Below, piece by piece: positions 16,758 through 24,333 of a stretch of DNA of 37,124 bases; position 1 is the stretch's first letter; each line of letters opens with the position of its first letter. The DNA is from JANNHP01 sp031404455 (GTDB lineage: Bacteria; Planctomycetota; JAJSAM01; JAJVHW01). Location: contig JANNHP010000209.1 in assembly GCA_031404455.1 (NCBI GenBank), positions 1 to 37,124 of the forward strand. Reading direction: 5' to 3'. The notes under the pieces are model-generated. The model was not told the origin of the DNA. It did not search any database and saw only the letters and a list, made by a program, of their open reading frames with translations. The position numbers and the translations under genes were made by a program.

Positions 16758-17219
16758 ATGAAGTGTCCGCGCGACCTCCGTCCGCTCGACCGGGTGTCGG
16801 CCGATCACGCGACGACCTTCGACTGCGGGACGTGCGGGGGCCGCGCGATCACCGTCGCGCTGCTCGGCCGGATGATGCCGTCGGAGCGGCTCCTCGAACT
16901 CTGGAAGTTCGTGCGCACGGGGGTGGCCGCGTACACGCCGTGCCCGTCGTGCACCAAGCCGATGCGGCTCGTCGTGTTCCGGGCGGAAGCGGTAGCGGTC
17001 CAGCTCGACGGTTGCGTCGCATGCCAACTGATCTGGTTCGACGCCGGCGAACTGCGCGCGGTCGCGCCGGACGCCGAGTCGCCCGCGCCGCTCGTCGCCG
17101 CGCCGGTTCCGCCTGACGCATCCGACGACTGGGTCTGGGCGACGTTCTTCCGGAGGATCAACGCGAGGCGCAAGTACGGGCCGTACGGGTGGCCCCTGGT
17201 CGACGACGATCCGGGCTAG
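16758..17219 (+). CDS. zf-TFIIB family zinc-ribbon protein
   Basis: A 153-residue protein with paired Cys motifs: CP at residue 3, CGTC (23-26), CPSC (62-65) and CVAC (86-89). The last is followed by LIWFDAGEL, the signature of the zf-TFIIB family (PF13453). The remainder has an aromatic C-terminal tail. The fold binds zinc, but its cellular role is not known. It is unrelated in layout to the two zinc-ribbon proteins at 31699 and 33668. The ATG at 16758 lacks a ribosome-binding site. A -10-like hexamer seven nt upstream suggests leaderless expression. It is divergent from the aldehyde dehydrogenase. Its TAG stop is inside the outer end of the 17216-17455 repeat element, so the last codons may have been set by that element. 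Confidence 0.82.
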   Translation: MKCPRDLRPLDRVSADHATTFDCGTCGGRAITVALLGRMMPSERLLELWKFVRTGVAAYTPCPSCTKPMRLVVFRAEAVAVQLDGCVACQLIWFDAGELRAVAPDAESPAPLVAAPVPPDASDDWVWATFFRRINARRKYGPYGWPLVDDDPG

Positions 17220-17455
17220 CCCGCTTCGTTCACCAGGGTTCGCGTGAAAGCGGCGCGAACCGCAAGCAGATGATGAGTCTCACGCCGTTTCGAACAGCGT
17301 CCGGTCGGCGACGGACCGTCCTGGCGGAGGATTCCGGGTCGAGGGCAAGGCGCGACCCCGCAGCGCGACCTCGTCAGGTCTCGCAAGGGGTCCAACGCCG
17401 CCGTCGGCCCGGAAGACCGGCCAGGCCGCGAAGCTTGGTGAACGAAGCGGGCTAG
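17216..17455. repeat. 240-bp element with 29-bp terminal inverted repeats between convergent genes (MITE-like or terminator)
   Basis: Left end 17216-17244 and right end 17427-17455 are reverse complements at 27 of 29 positions. The outermost 20 are perfect, and both ends begin with CTAG. The TAG stops of both flanking convergent genes are read from these CTAG ends. Inside, 17238-17244 and 17254-17260 can form a short hairpin, and the rest is GC-rich with no open frame I trust. No direct target-site duplication is obvious next to the ends. It could be a small non-autonomous element, or a long bidirectional terminator. Confidence 0.72.
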
Positions 17456-18018
17456 TCGCGCGTTGCGAACACCGACGTCCGCCAGTACCGCAGTTCCTCG
17501 ATCGACTCGCGGATGTCGGCGAGCGCGCGGTGGCCCTTCTGCTTCTCCGGCCGCCCGTCGTACTGCTTCGGGTACCAGCGCTTCGCGAGCTCCTTGATCG
17601 AGGAGACGTCGATCGCGCGGTAGCTGAGGTGCGCGTCGAGCTTCGGCATGTAGGCGGCGATGAAGCGCCGGTCGGTGCCGATCGAGTTGCCGCAGATCGG
17701 GTGCAGACCCTTCGTCGGGCAGTGCTTGCGCACGAACGCGAGCGTCTTGCGCTCAGCCTCTTCCACGGTGATCTCCGAAGCGCGCACGCGCTCGGTGAGT
17801 CCGCTCTTCGCGTGCATCTCCTGGACTATGCGCACCATCTGCGACAGTTCGGCTTCGGTCGCGTGGACGACGAGGTCCGGCCCCTCGGCGACCAGGTCGA
17901 GGTTCGAGTCGGTGACGATCGTCGCGATCTCGAGGACGACGCACGTCGCTGGGTCGAGGCCCGTCATCTCCATGTCGATCCAGACGAGTCGGTCGCCCTT
18001 CTTCGGCTTCTTCGGCAT
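17452..18018 (-). CDS. orn: Oligoribonuclease (DEDDh 3'-5' exoribonuclease)
   Basis: A 188-residue enzyme that degrades 2- to 5-nt RNAs and pGpG to mononucleotides in the cytoplasm. The DEDDh residues are visible: WIDMEMTGLD with Asp15 and Glu17, GNSIGTDRRF with the central Asp, and the HRALADI segment with the final His and Asp. The DVSSIKELAKRWYP stretch and C-terminal ELRYWR match the family. The length is normal (E. coli 181 aa). The ATG at 18018 has no clear Shine-Dalgarno sequence. TACACA lies six nt upstream, a weak hint of a leaderless start. The TAG stop lies in the right terminal repeat of the 17216-17455 element. The membrane protein gene ends 50 bp upstream. Confidence 0.95.
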   Translation of the reverse strand: MPKKPKKGDRLVWIDMEMTGLDPATCVVLEIATIVTDSNLDLVAEGPDLVVHATEAELSQMVRIVQEMHAKSGLTERVRASEITVEEAERKTLAFVRKHCPTKGLHPICGNSIGTDRRFIAAYMPKLDAHLSYRAIDVSSIKELAKRWYPKQYDGRPEKQKGHRALADIRESIEELRYWRTSVFATRD

Positions 18019-18068
18019 GGGCGATGTGTAGCAGGCGCCGGCGACGGAGCGCAGGGCGGGCGTGCCGT

Positions 18069-19046
18069 TCACGCGCCGCGGACCGGCGGCAGCAGCGCGA
18101 ACCCGGCGAGGAAGAGGAGCGGCGTCCCGAACCAGACGAGCTGGAGCGGGTGCATGCCGAACGACGAGCACGACCAGGGCGTGTCGACGAGGGTCGCCGC
18201 GACGAGCGCGACGCCCGCCGCGAGCGCGCCGCCCGTCCATCGCCACGCGCGGCGCCGCGTCGCGATCGCGGCGGCGAAAAGGAGCGGCAGCGAGAGCGCG
18301 ACGAACTCGTGGACCCCGCTCGGGAAGTTGCGGAACTGCCGGAACGCGACCGGCGCGAGCACGTGGACCGATCGCTCCTTCAGCTCGAGCTTCGTCCCGT
18401 CGGCGCGCGTGATCGTCCGGGTCGTCGCACTGCTGCTCGAGTGCATGGGCCCCGTCTCGTACTCGCCCGCCTCGTCGCTCGGACCGTCGCCGTATCTCAC
18501 CTCGTAGCCGGCGATCGACGGCACGAGGAGGTGCGCGGCGAGGAGGATCACCGTTGCAGCGGCGCCGAAGATGGCGGCGAGCCGCGTTCGTCCCCGATCC
18601 ACCTCCTCGCGCGGCAGCGACTCGCCCGGCGGCAGGCGCACGGGACCGGGCAGGAGCGCGAAGGCCGCGAGCACCGCGATCGACGACGAGAGCCACACCC
18701 AGTAGCCCGGGTGCAGGCGCTTGATCCCCTCGAAGCCGGGCACGGCCCCGATCAGCGCGAAGAGCGCGACCGTCACCGACGCGGTGACGATCCCGATCCA
18801 GCGCGCCCACACCGAGCGGAACCAGACGGCGGACGCCCACAGGACGAACGCGGCCGCGAGGAACACGTTGTTCGCGCCGGTCGGGCCGTACGAGATCGCG
18901 CACGTCCAGCCGTCCACGTGGATCGTGCGGTCATCGTGGATCTTCGTGACGCCCGGCAGCGAGAGCGAGACGACGAATGCGAGCGTGCCGAGGGCGAGCA
19001 GCAGCGCGGAGAGGCTGGTGCGAACGCGGCGAGTGCGGTCGTCCAT
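18069..19046 (-). CDS. Polytopic membrane protein of unknown function
   Basis: A 325-residue protein with about eight hydrophobic segments (near 11-30, 58-76, 83-103, 114-133, 156-174, 246-263, 272-288, 301-319). A polar loop of about 70 residues (175-245) contains a Ser-rich stretch. I recognise no family motif. The ATG at 19046 is preferred to an upstream in-frame GTG at 19061, because that GTG overlaps a -10-like TAGGGT (19060-19065, minus). It is on the same strand as S-adenosylhomocysteinase and 115 bp downstream, but the 19100-19165 inverted repeat between them may separate the transcripts. The oligoribonuclease follows 50 bp later. Confidence 0.75.
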   Translation of the reverse strand: MDDRTRRVRTSLSALLLALGTLAFVVSLSLPGVTKIHDDRTIHVDGWTCAISYGPTGANNVFLAAAFVLWASAVWFRSVWARWIGIVTASVTVALFALIGAVPGFEGIKRLHPGYWVWLSSSIAVLAAFALLPGPVRLPPGESLPREEVDRGRTRLAAIFGAAATVILLAAHLLVPSIAGYEVRYGDGPSDEAGEYETGPMHSSSSATTRTITRADGTKLELKERSVHVLAPVAFRQFRNFPSGVHEFVALSLPLLFAAAIATRRRAWRWTGGALAAGVALVAATLVDTPWSCSSFGMHPLQLVWFGTPLLFLAGFALLPPVRGA

Positions 19047-19099
19047 CTGGGCGAAGCACACCCTACCGCCTGCGCGGCGACCGCACCCCGCCTCGCTGT

Positions 19100-19165
19100 C
19101 TAGAAACCCGACGGGTCCGGGGCGCCCCGCTCTCGCGCGACGCCCCGCCCCGAAAGGGTTTCTAG
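19100..19165. terminator. Inverted repeat at the S-adenosylhomocysteinase 3' end (likely terminator)
   Basis: Arms 19100-19109 (CTAGAAACCC) and 19156-19165 (GGGTTTCTAG) are perfect 10-bp reverse complements. GC-rich inner stretches can extend the stem after a small internal loop. The TAG stop of the upstream minus-strand gene (19162-19164) is inside the outer arm, so the stop codon itself would be in the stem. There is no U-run, so if this is a terminator it is not the classic intrinsic type. Confidence 0.6.
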
Positions 19166-20502
19166 TACCGGTAGTTGTCGGCCTTGTACGGCCCCTCGAC
19201 CGGCACGTTGATGTAGTCGGACTGCTCCCTGGTGAGCTTCGTCAGGTTCGCGCCGAGCTTCGCGAGCTGCAGGCGCGCGACCTTCTCGTCGAGGTGCTTC
19301 GGCAGCACGTAGACGCCGACCGGGTACTTGCCCTGGTTGGTGAAGAGCTCGATCTGCGCGATGACCTGGTTCGAGAAGCTGGAGCTCATCACGAAGCTCG
19401 GGTGGCCCATCGCGCAGCCGAGGTTGAGCAGGCGTCCCTCGGCGAGGATGGTGATCTTCTTCCCGTTCGGCCAGACGACCTGGTCGACCTGCGGCTTGAT
19501 GTTCACGCGCTTCAGCTTCTTGTCGTTGAACACGGAGGCGACGGCGATCTCGCTGTCGAAGTGGCCGATGTTGCCGACGATCGCCTGGTTCTTCATCGCG
19601 TCCATGTGCTTGCGCGTGATGACGTCCTTGCAGCCCGTCGCCGTGATGAAGATGTCCCCCTTCGGTGCGATCTCGTCCATCGTCACGATCTCGTAGCCCT
19701 CCATCGCCGCCTGCAGCGCGCAGATGGGGTCGATCTCGGTGACGACCACGCGCGCGCCCTGTCCGCGGAAGGCGTGCGCGCAGCCCTTGCCCACGTCGCC
19801 GTAGCCGGCGATCACGACGACCTTGCCGGCGATCATGACGTCGGTGGCGCGCTTCACGCCGTCGATGCCCGACTCGCGGCAGCCGTAGAGGTTGTCGAAC
19901 TTCGACTTCGTCACCGAGTCGTTCACGTTGAAGGCGGGCACCTTCAGCTTGCCCTCCCTGTGGAGCTGGTAGAGGCGGTGGACGCCGGTCGTCGTCTCCT
20001 CGGAGATGCCGACGATGTCCTTCAGGAGCTTCGGGAACTTCTCGTGGACGAGCACCGTCAGGTCGCCGCCGTCGTCGAGGATCATGTTCGGGCCGAGGCC
20101 CCGGGCGAACTCGAGCGTCCTCTCGGTGCACCACCAGTACTCCTCCTCGGTCTCGCCCTTCCAGGCGAAGACCGGGACGCCGCTCGCCGCGATCGCGGCC
20201 GCCGCGTGGTCCTGCGTGCTGAAGATGTTGCAGGAGGCCCAGCGCACCTCGGCGCCGAGGGCGACGAGCGTCTCGATGAGGACGGCCGTCTGGATCGTCA
20301 TGTGGAGCGAGCCCGCGATGCGCGCACCCTTCAACGGCTGCCGCTTCGCGTACTCGGCGCGGATCGCCATGAGGCCGGGCATCTCCGACTCGGCGATCTC
20401 GATCTCCTTCCTGCCGAACACGGCGAGGGAGAGGTCCTTCACCTTGAAGTCGTCCTTCGACTTCGCCTTCTGCTTCGCGGACTTCACGGCGGTGCTCGTC
20501 AT
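19162..20502 (-). CDS. ahcY: S-adenosylhomocysteinase
   Basis: A 446-residue cytosolic, NAD-dependent enzyme that splits S-adenosylhomocysteine into homocysteine and adenosine, relieving product inhibition of methyltransferases. The NAD-binding glycine motif is GYGDVG (233-238). The substrate region has FNVNDSVTKSKFDNLYG (from 191). GSLHMTIQTAVLIETL (64-79) is a strongly conserved family segment. The C-terminus ends KADNYRY, close to the usual PDHYRY. Gene length is normal. The ATG overlaps the TGA of the ArsR-methyltransferase gene (ATGA), and GAGGAG lies six nt upstream. This makes a two-gene operon in which a SAM/SAH-binding regulator precedes the enzyme. The stop TAG lies in an inverted repeat. 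Confidence 0.97.
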   Translation of the reverse strand: MTSTAVKSAKQKAKSKDDFKVKDLSLAVFGRKEIEIAESEMPGLMAIRAEYAKRQPLKGARIAGSLHMTIQTAVLIETLVALGAEVRWASCNIFSTQDHAAAAIAASGVPVFAWKGETEEEYWWCTERTLEFARGLGPNMILDDGGDLTVLVHEKFPKLLKDIVGISEETTTGVHRLYQLHREGKLKVPAFNVNDSVTKSKFDNLYGCRESGIDGVKRATDVMIAGKVVVIAGYGDVGKGCAHAFRGQGARVVVTEIDPICALQAAMEGYEIVTMDEIAPKGDIFITATGCKDVITRKHMDAMKNQAIVGNIGHFDSEIAVASVFNDKKLKRVNIKPQVDQVVWPNGKKITILAEGRLLNLGCAMGHPSFVMSSSFSNQVIAQIELFTNQGKYPVGVYVLPKHLDEKVARLQLAKLGANLTKLTREQSDYINVPVEGPYKADNYRY

Positions 20503-21521
20503 CGGTTTCTCCTCAAAGACGCCCGCGCCGCGCCGGACACGATGCCGAGGGCGAGCAGCGGGACGAGACGTGGTATCGATCGCGCCCGCGCGGTGCGGGC
20601 GCCGTTCTGTGCGTGGGACGGGGACGGGGTCTCGACGATGCGCACGGCGCCGAGGCCGGCCGACTGCATCGTCGCGACGAGCTCAACCCTCGTGAATCCG
20701 GCGAAGCCGCGCCCGAGGCGCTCGACGAGGGTCGTGTCGCCGTGCGCGAGGACGTCGGCGACGACGACGCGTCCGCCCGGCTTCACCGCGCGCGCGCACC
20801 GCACGAGCGTCGCGACGGGGTCGGACGTCTGACGCAGCGCGAGCGAGAGCACGAGCGCGTCGGCCCACCGGTCGGGCACGGGCAGGTCCTCGATCCGGCC
20901 GCGGCGGACCTCGACGTTCGGGAGATCGGCGGCCCGTTCGCGCGCGCGCGCCGCCATGGCGGCCGATCGCTCGACCGCGACGACCTGTCCGCCCTCGCCC
21001 GCCACCGCGGAGAACCACGGGAGCGAGGCGCCCGTCCCGGCTCCGGCGTCGACGATCCGCATCCCCGCGGGAACGAGGAGCGACGCGATCTGCGGCGCGG
21101 AGAGCTGTCCGCCGAGGAGTTCGCCGCGCAGCGTGTCCCAGTCGGCGGCGAGGCCGTCGAAGAGCGCCTCGCGGTCTCCCTCACGGTCACGCCGGACGCG
21201 CTCCAGGCGTTCGAGGTCCGCCCCGTGCCCGAACCCGGGGTCGCGCACCGCCGCGAGGACCACGCCGAGGAGCGGCGCAGACCCCGCGCGCGGTTCGGTC
21301 GCGACGCGCAGGAACAACCGCACGCCCTCGGACCGCTCCTCGACGAAGCCCGCGTCGCGGAGCGTCGCCACGTGCCGGGAGACCGAGCTCTGCGTCATGT
21401 CCGTGGCCGTCGCGAGCTCGCCGACGTTGAGCTCGGCCTTGTCGAGGAGCCTGAGCAGGCGCAGACGCGAGGGATCCGCGGCGGCGCGCAGGGCGGTCAG
21501 GGGGTGCGTCCCGGCTTTCAT
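20499..21521 (-). CDS. ArsR-family regulator fused to a SAM-dependent methyltransferase domain (SahR-like)
   Basis: A 340-residue protein. Residues 8-72 are a winged helix-turn-helix (ADPSRLRLLRLL, then MTQSSVSRHVATLRDAGFV). The ArsR metal-binding ELCVCDL position reads ELNVGEL, so there is no Cys pair and metal sensing is unlikely. Residues about 120-260 form a class I methyltransferase with motif I VDAGAGTG (157-164), acidic Glu184 (VAVER) and the later KPGGRVVVADVL segment. The same two-domain layout next to ahcY is known for SahR, an SAH-responsive ArsR-type repressor of methionine-cycle genes in Proteobacteria. Whether this protein methylates anything or only senses SAH cannot be seen. 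It is coupled to ahcY by an ATGA overlap. The ATG at 21521 has a weak ribosome-binding site. Palindromes lie upstream at 21549-21568. Confidence 0.85.
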   Translation of the reverse strand: MKAGTHPLTALRAAADPSRLRLLRLLDKAELNVGELATATDMTQSSVSRHVATLRDAGFVEERSEGVRLFLRVATEPRAGSAPLLGVVLAAVRDPGFGHGADLERLERVRRDREGDREALFDGLAADWDTLRGELLGGQLSAPQIASLLVPAGMRIVDAGAGTGASLPWFSAVAGEGGQVVAVERSAAMAARARERAADLPNVEVRRGRIEDLPVPDRWADALVLSLALRQTSDPVATLVRCARAVKPGGRVVVADVLAHGDTTLVERLGRGFAGFTRVELVATMQSAGLGAVRIVETPSPSHAQNGARTARARSIPRLVPLLALGIVSGAARASLRRNR

Positions 21522-21548
21522 GTCTCGTTGTGCATGGAAGCATATGAC

Positions 21549-21568
21549 GTGCCGACGGCACCCGTGCC
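21549..21568. promoter_or_regulatory. Overlapping palindromes upstream of the ArsR-methyltransferase/ahcY operon (possible operator)
   Basis: GTGCC-GAC-GGCAC-CC-GTGCC forms two overlapping 5-bp inverted repeats. They sit just upstream, on the minus strand, of a -10-like TATGCT that is 17 nt before the ATG. The place suits an autoregulated ArsR-type repressor. Short GC palindromes are common at this base composition, so this is tentative. Confidence 0.25.
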
Positions 21569-21626
21569 GCTTTTCCCCGGGGCCGGGACCGAGCGCATTC
21601 CGCACGAGCCCGGATCGAGGTCGCGC

Positions 21627-21632
21627 TAACGT
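21627..21632 (+). promoter_or_regulatory. Possible -10 element of the HEAT/toroid gene
   Basis: GCTAACGT gives TAACGT 11 nt before the ATG at 21644. No ribosome-binding site is seen, suggesting a leader of only a few nt. Confidence 0.3.
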
Positions 21633-21643
21633 TCGCCACCCGG

Positions 21644-23545
21644 ATGCGCCGCCCCTCCCGCCTCCTCCTCGGCCTCGCCCTCTGCGCCGCATCGGGCGCC
21701 GGAGCCCGCGGCGACGATCCTGTGAAGCCCGCCCCGCCCGGAGAGCCGCCGCCCGGACAGGCGCCGCCGGCGCAGCCTCCCGCGAAGAAGGCCGACGGAC
21801 CTCCCGCCGATCCGGTCCGCGAGCAGCTCTTCCAGGACAAGGCCGCGGAGGACGCCCTCGTCCTCGTGATGAAGCCCGGCGTCGCCGACGTGATGGAGGG
21901 CCTCGACCGCCTGGCGAAGGTCAAGTCCACGAAAGTCACCGGCGCAGTGATCGACACGGTGCTCGCACGCACCGAGAAGCACGTGGCCGAGTTCGCCGGC
22001 TTCGCGCTCTCCTGCGCCGACTCCGAGGGCACCCTCAGGGAGATGACAGCCCGCCTCGCGGGTCCGAAGGCGATCAAGAACGATCAGCTCGAGCAGATGG
22101 CGGCGCTGCTCGCGGACATCCCCGCGGCCGAGGCGGACAAGCTCCTCGCGCACGGCCGCCTCCTCGGCAGCACCGACGTGTCGGTCCGCCGGGAGGCGAT
22201 CCGCGGCCTCGGCGCGCACCGCAGCGCTCTCGGGATCGAGACGACGATCGCGGTGCTCTCCTCCACGGACGCGTGGACCCGGAACGTGGCCTGCACGGCG
22301 CTCGGGCGCATCGGCGACAAGCGAGCCGTGGCGCCGCTCCTCGGACTCCTCGAGCAGCGGGACGGCGGCACCGCGGGGTTCGCGGCGATCGCGCTGGGGC
22401 GCATCGAGGACGAGCGGATCTTCCCCGAGGTCGCCTCCCGCCTCGCCGGCGGCAACCCGACGGACAAGGGAAAGGCGCTCGTCGCGGCGGCGCGTCCGGC
22501 GCACGCCGAGCGGCTGGTGTCGATGGTCCGCGGCGGGAGCAACGACGCGAAGGTCGCCGCCTGCGCGGCACTCGGGAAGATCCGCGACCGGTCGCTCGAG
22601 ACCCAGAAGCAGCTCCTCGACACCATGTTCGGCGACTCCGACCGGTGGGTCCGCGCCGCGGCGTTCCACGCGCTCGGCCTGTGCGTCACGCCGGAACTGG
22701 CGCCCATCCTCGGCAAGCGCATGGGTCAGAAGGACGAGGAGAAGCTCCGCTACCTCTACGAGATCGCGGGCGACATCTCGGCGAAGGAGTGCGTCCCCGA
22801 GATCGAGGACGCGATGTGGGCCCAGCGCAACGACGTGCTGCGCCGTATCGCGATCGACTCGTTCTGGCGCATCCGCGATCCGGCGTCGATGTCGGCCGTC
22901 GAGGACAAGATCAGGAAGGCGACCGGCAAGTCGGTAGAGCGCGCGGCCGAGGTGCTCGCGCTGCGCCGCAACCGCAACGGCTTCGACCTCGCAGTGGAGA
23001 TGGTCGCCGCGCACAAGAACGGCAGCCGCGAGCAGTTCCTCTTCGAACTCGCCCTCGAAAAGCAGACGGGGCACTTCTTCGGACCGGTCGTCACGACCTG
23101 GCGCGAGTGGATCGAGAAGAACCCGAAGTTCTTCGAGAAGGAGCAGGCGGCGGTCGAGCGATCGAAGTGGCGCGAGGAGTTCCTGAAGGAGAACAGCGGC
23201 ACGAACGTCACGCCCGCCACCGAGGAGTCGGTGCAGAACGCGCTCGACTACCTCGCGCGGCACCAGGCGCCCGACGGGTGCTTCGACCAGCAGGAGTTCC
23301 TCGGCCTGTGCTCGAAGAAGGACGGCTGCCCCACCGCGGCGGGTGCCCGCGTACAGATGGATCCGGTCGGCACGACTGCGCTCTGCACGCTCGCCTACTT
23401 CGGCGCCGGGTGCAGCCCGTCGGGTGGCCGGTACCGCGGTGTCCTCGCTCGCGCCCTCGAGTACCTGCTCTCCCGGCAGATGCCGATCGGCGACTACGCC
23501 GCCAACGATCTGATCGGCGGATACAACCGCCCGATCGCCCTCTAG
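21644..23545 (+). CDS. HEAT-repeat protein with terpenoid-cyclase-type toroid domain, N-terminal part ending at an in-frame TAG
   Basis: The first 633 residues of a protein that continues in the same frame after the TAG at 23543-23545. A signal peptide (about 1-20, ending SGAGA) is followed by a Pro-rich linker (25-55), then HEAT/PBS-lyase-like repeats (about 130-420, for example WTRNVACTALGRIGDKRAV and RWVRAAAFHALGL). From about 525 there is a squalene-oxidase/prenyltransferase-like toroid (VQNALDYLARHQAPDGCFD). This domain is incomplete at the stop and resumes right after it. The protein is probably exported and acts as a scaffold. No catalytic residues are evident. The ATG at 21644 has no ribosome-binding site, but the signal peptide begins there. 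Divergent from the ArsR-methyltransferase gene. Confidence 0.85.
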   Translation: MRRPSRLLLGLALCAASGAGARGDDPVKPAPPGEPPPGQAPPAQPPAKKADGPPADPVREQLFQDKAAEDALVLVMKPGVADVMEGLDRLAKVKSTKVTGAVIDTVLARTEKHVAEFAGFALSCADSEGTLREMTARLAGPKAIKNDQLEQMAALLADIPAAEADKLLAHGRLLGSTDVSVRREAIRGLGAHRSALGIETTIAVLSSTDAWTRNVACTALGRIGDKRAVAPLLGLLEQRDGGTAGFAAIALGRIEDERIFPEVASRLAGGNPTDKGKALVAAARPAHAERLVSMVRGGSNDAKVAACAALGKIRDRSLETQKQLLDTMFGDSDRWVRAAAFHALGLCVTPELAPILGKRMGQKDEEKLRYLYEIAGDISAKECVPEIEDAMWAQRNDVLRRIAIDSFWRIRDPASMSAVEDKIRKATGKSVERAAEVLALRRNRNGFDLAVEMVAAHKNGSREQFLFELALEKQTGHFFGPVVTTWREWIEKNPKFFEKEQAAVERSKWREEFLKENSGTNVTPATEESVQNALDYLARHQAPDGCFDQQEFLGLCSKKDGCPTAAGARVQMDPVGTTALCTLAYFGAGCSPSGGRYRGVLARALEYLLSRQMPIGDYAANDLIGGYNRPIAL

Positions 23546-23563
23546 GCCTACGCCGAGGCCGCG

Positions 23564-24331
23564 ATGGACGCCGTCGAGAGCCAGGAGTACCTGCCGTTCG
23601 TGCAGCGCGGCGTGGACTTCCTCGCGAACATCCAGGCGGACAAGGCCGGCTGGCGCTACCGCGTCGTCGACAACGCGAACGACACGTCGGTCGTCGCGTG
23701 GGTGCTCTTCGCCTCGAAGGCCGCCGAGAAGGCGCACGCGCGCGTCCGGCGCTCGATCTTCGAGGGATGCGACCTCGTCCTCGCGCGCGACTCGACCCGC
23801 CCGCTGACCGAGCGCGAGGACTACGAGGCCGACATCAAGATCGACCCGAACTACGCGCACGACGTGAGCTACGGGAAGCCCTACTACGAGTTCCACACCG
23901 GGTACCAGGACGCCGCCTTCACCAAGAACCAGGCCACGACGCCGATCGGCCTCATGAGCCGTATCCTGCTCGGCTACCGGCGCTCGCACCCGTTCTGCAT
24001 CGGCAGCGCGAACACGATCCTCTCGAAGCAGATGCCACCGCTCCCCAAGAAGGCGGGCGAATGGAGCGCCTACAAGCTCGACTACCAGTACCCCATGTAC
24101 TTCCTCTATTACGCGACGCTCGCGACGCACCAGATGGGCGGGAAGTTCTTCAGCCAGTGGGACAAGGTGCTCCGCGAGATCCTCCCCGCCGTCCAGGACA
24201 AGACCGGCTGCCAGCGCGGTTCCTGGCCGACGTGGAACCTCGACGGCATCTTCGGCCGTCTCTACACGACCGCGATCAGCGCGATGACGCTCGAGACGTA
24301 CTACCGCTACGCGCCGATCCTCGCGGACTGA
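23564..24331 (+). CDS. C-terminal part of the HEAT/toroid protein, downstream of the in-frame TAG
   Basis: Same frame as the preceding coding region, continuing from 23546 without any shift (AYAEAAMDAVE). It adds 261 residues, giving 895 in all if the TAG is read as one amino acid. It holds further toroid repeats: QRGVDFLANIQADKAGWRY, then NDTSVVAWVLFASKAA, both typical of the repeat that starts in the first part, and a final SAMTLETYYRY. No ribosome-binding site precedes the first internal ATG (23564), and the toroid domain would be split in two. I read this as the interrupted half of one gene (nonsense mutation, sequence error or readthrough), not a second gene. It ends 2 bp before the convergent transporter gene. 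Confidence 0.8.
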   Translation: MDAVESQEYLPFVQRGVDFLANIQADKAGWRYRVVDNANDTSVVAWVLFASKAAEKAHARVRRSIFEGCDLVLARDSTRPLTEREDYEADIKIDPNYAHDVSYGKPYYEFHTGYQDAAFTKNQATTPIGLMSRILLGYRRSHPFCIGSANTILSKQMPPLPKKAGEWSAYKLDYQYPMYFLYYATLATHQMGGKFFSQWDKVLREILPAVQDKTGCQRGSWPTWNLDGIFGRLYTTAISAMTLETYYRYAPILAD

Positions 24332-24333
24332 CG

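Noticed and set aside
21522..21643. SAH riboswitch upstream of the ArsR-methyltransferase/ahcY operon
   Set aside because: The conserved SAH riboswitch core could not be recognised on the minus strand. The regulator protein gives a simpler explanation.
23540..23548. Pyrrolysine or global TAG recoding
   Set aside because: At least eight other genes here end at TAG exactly where the family ends, so TAG is a normal stop.
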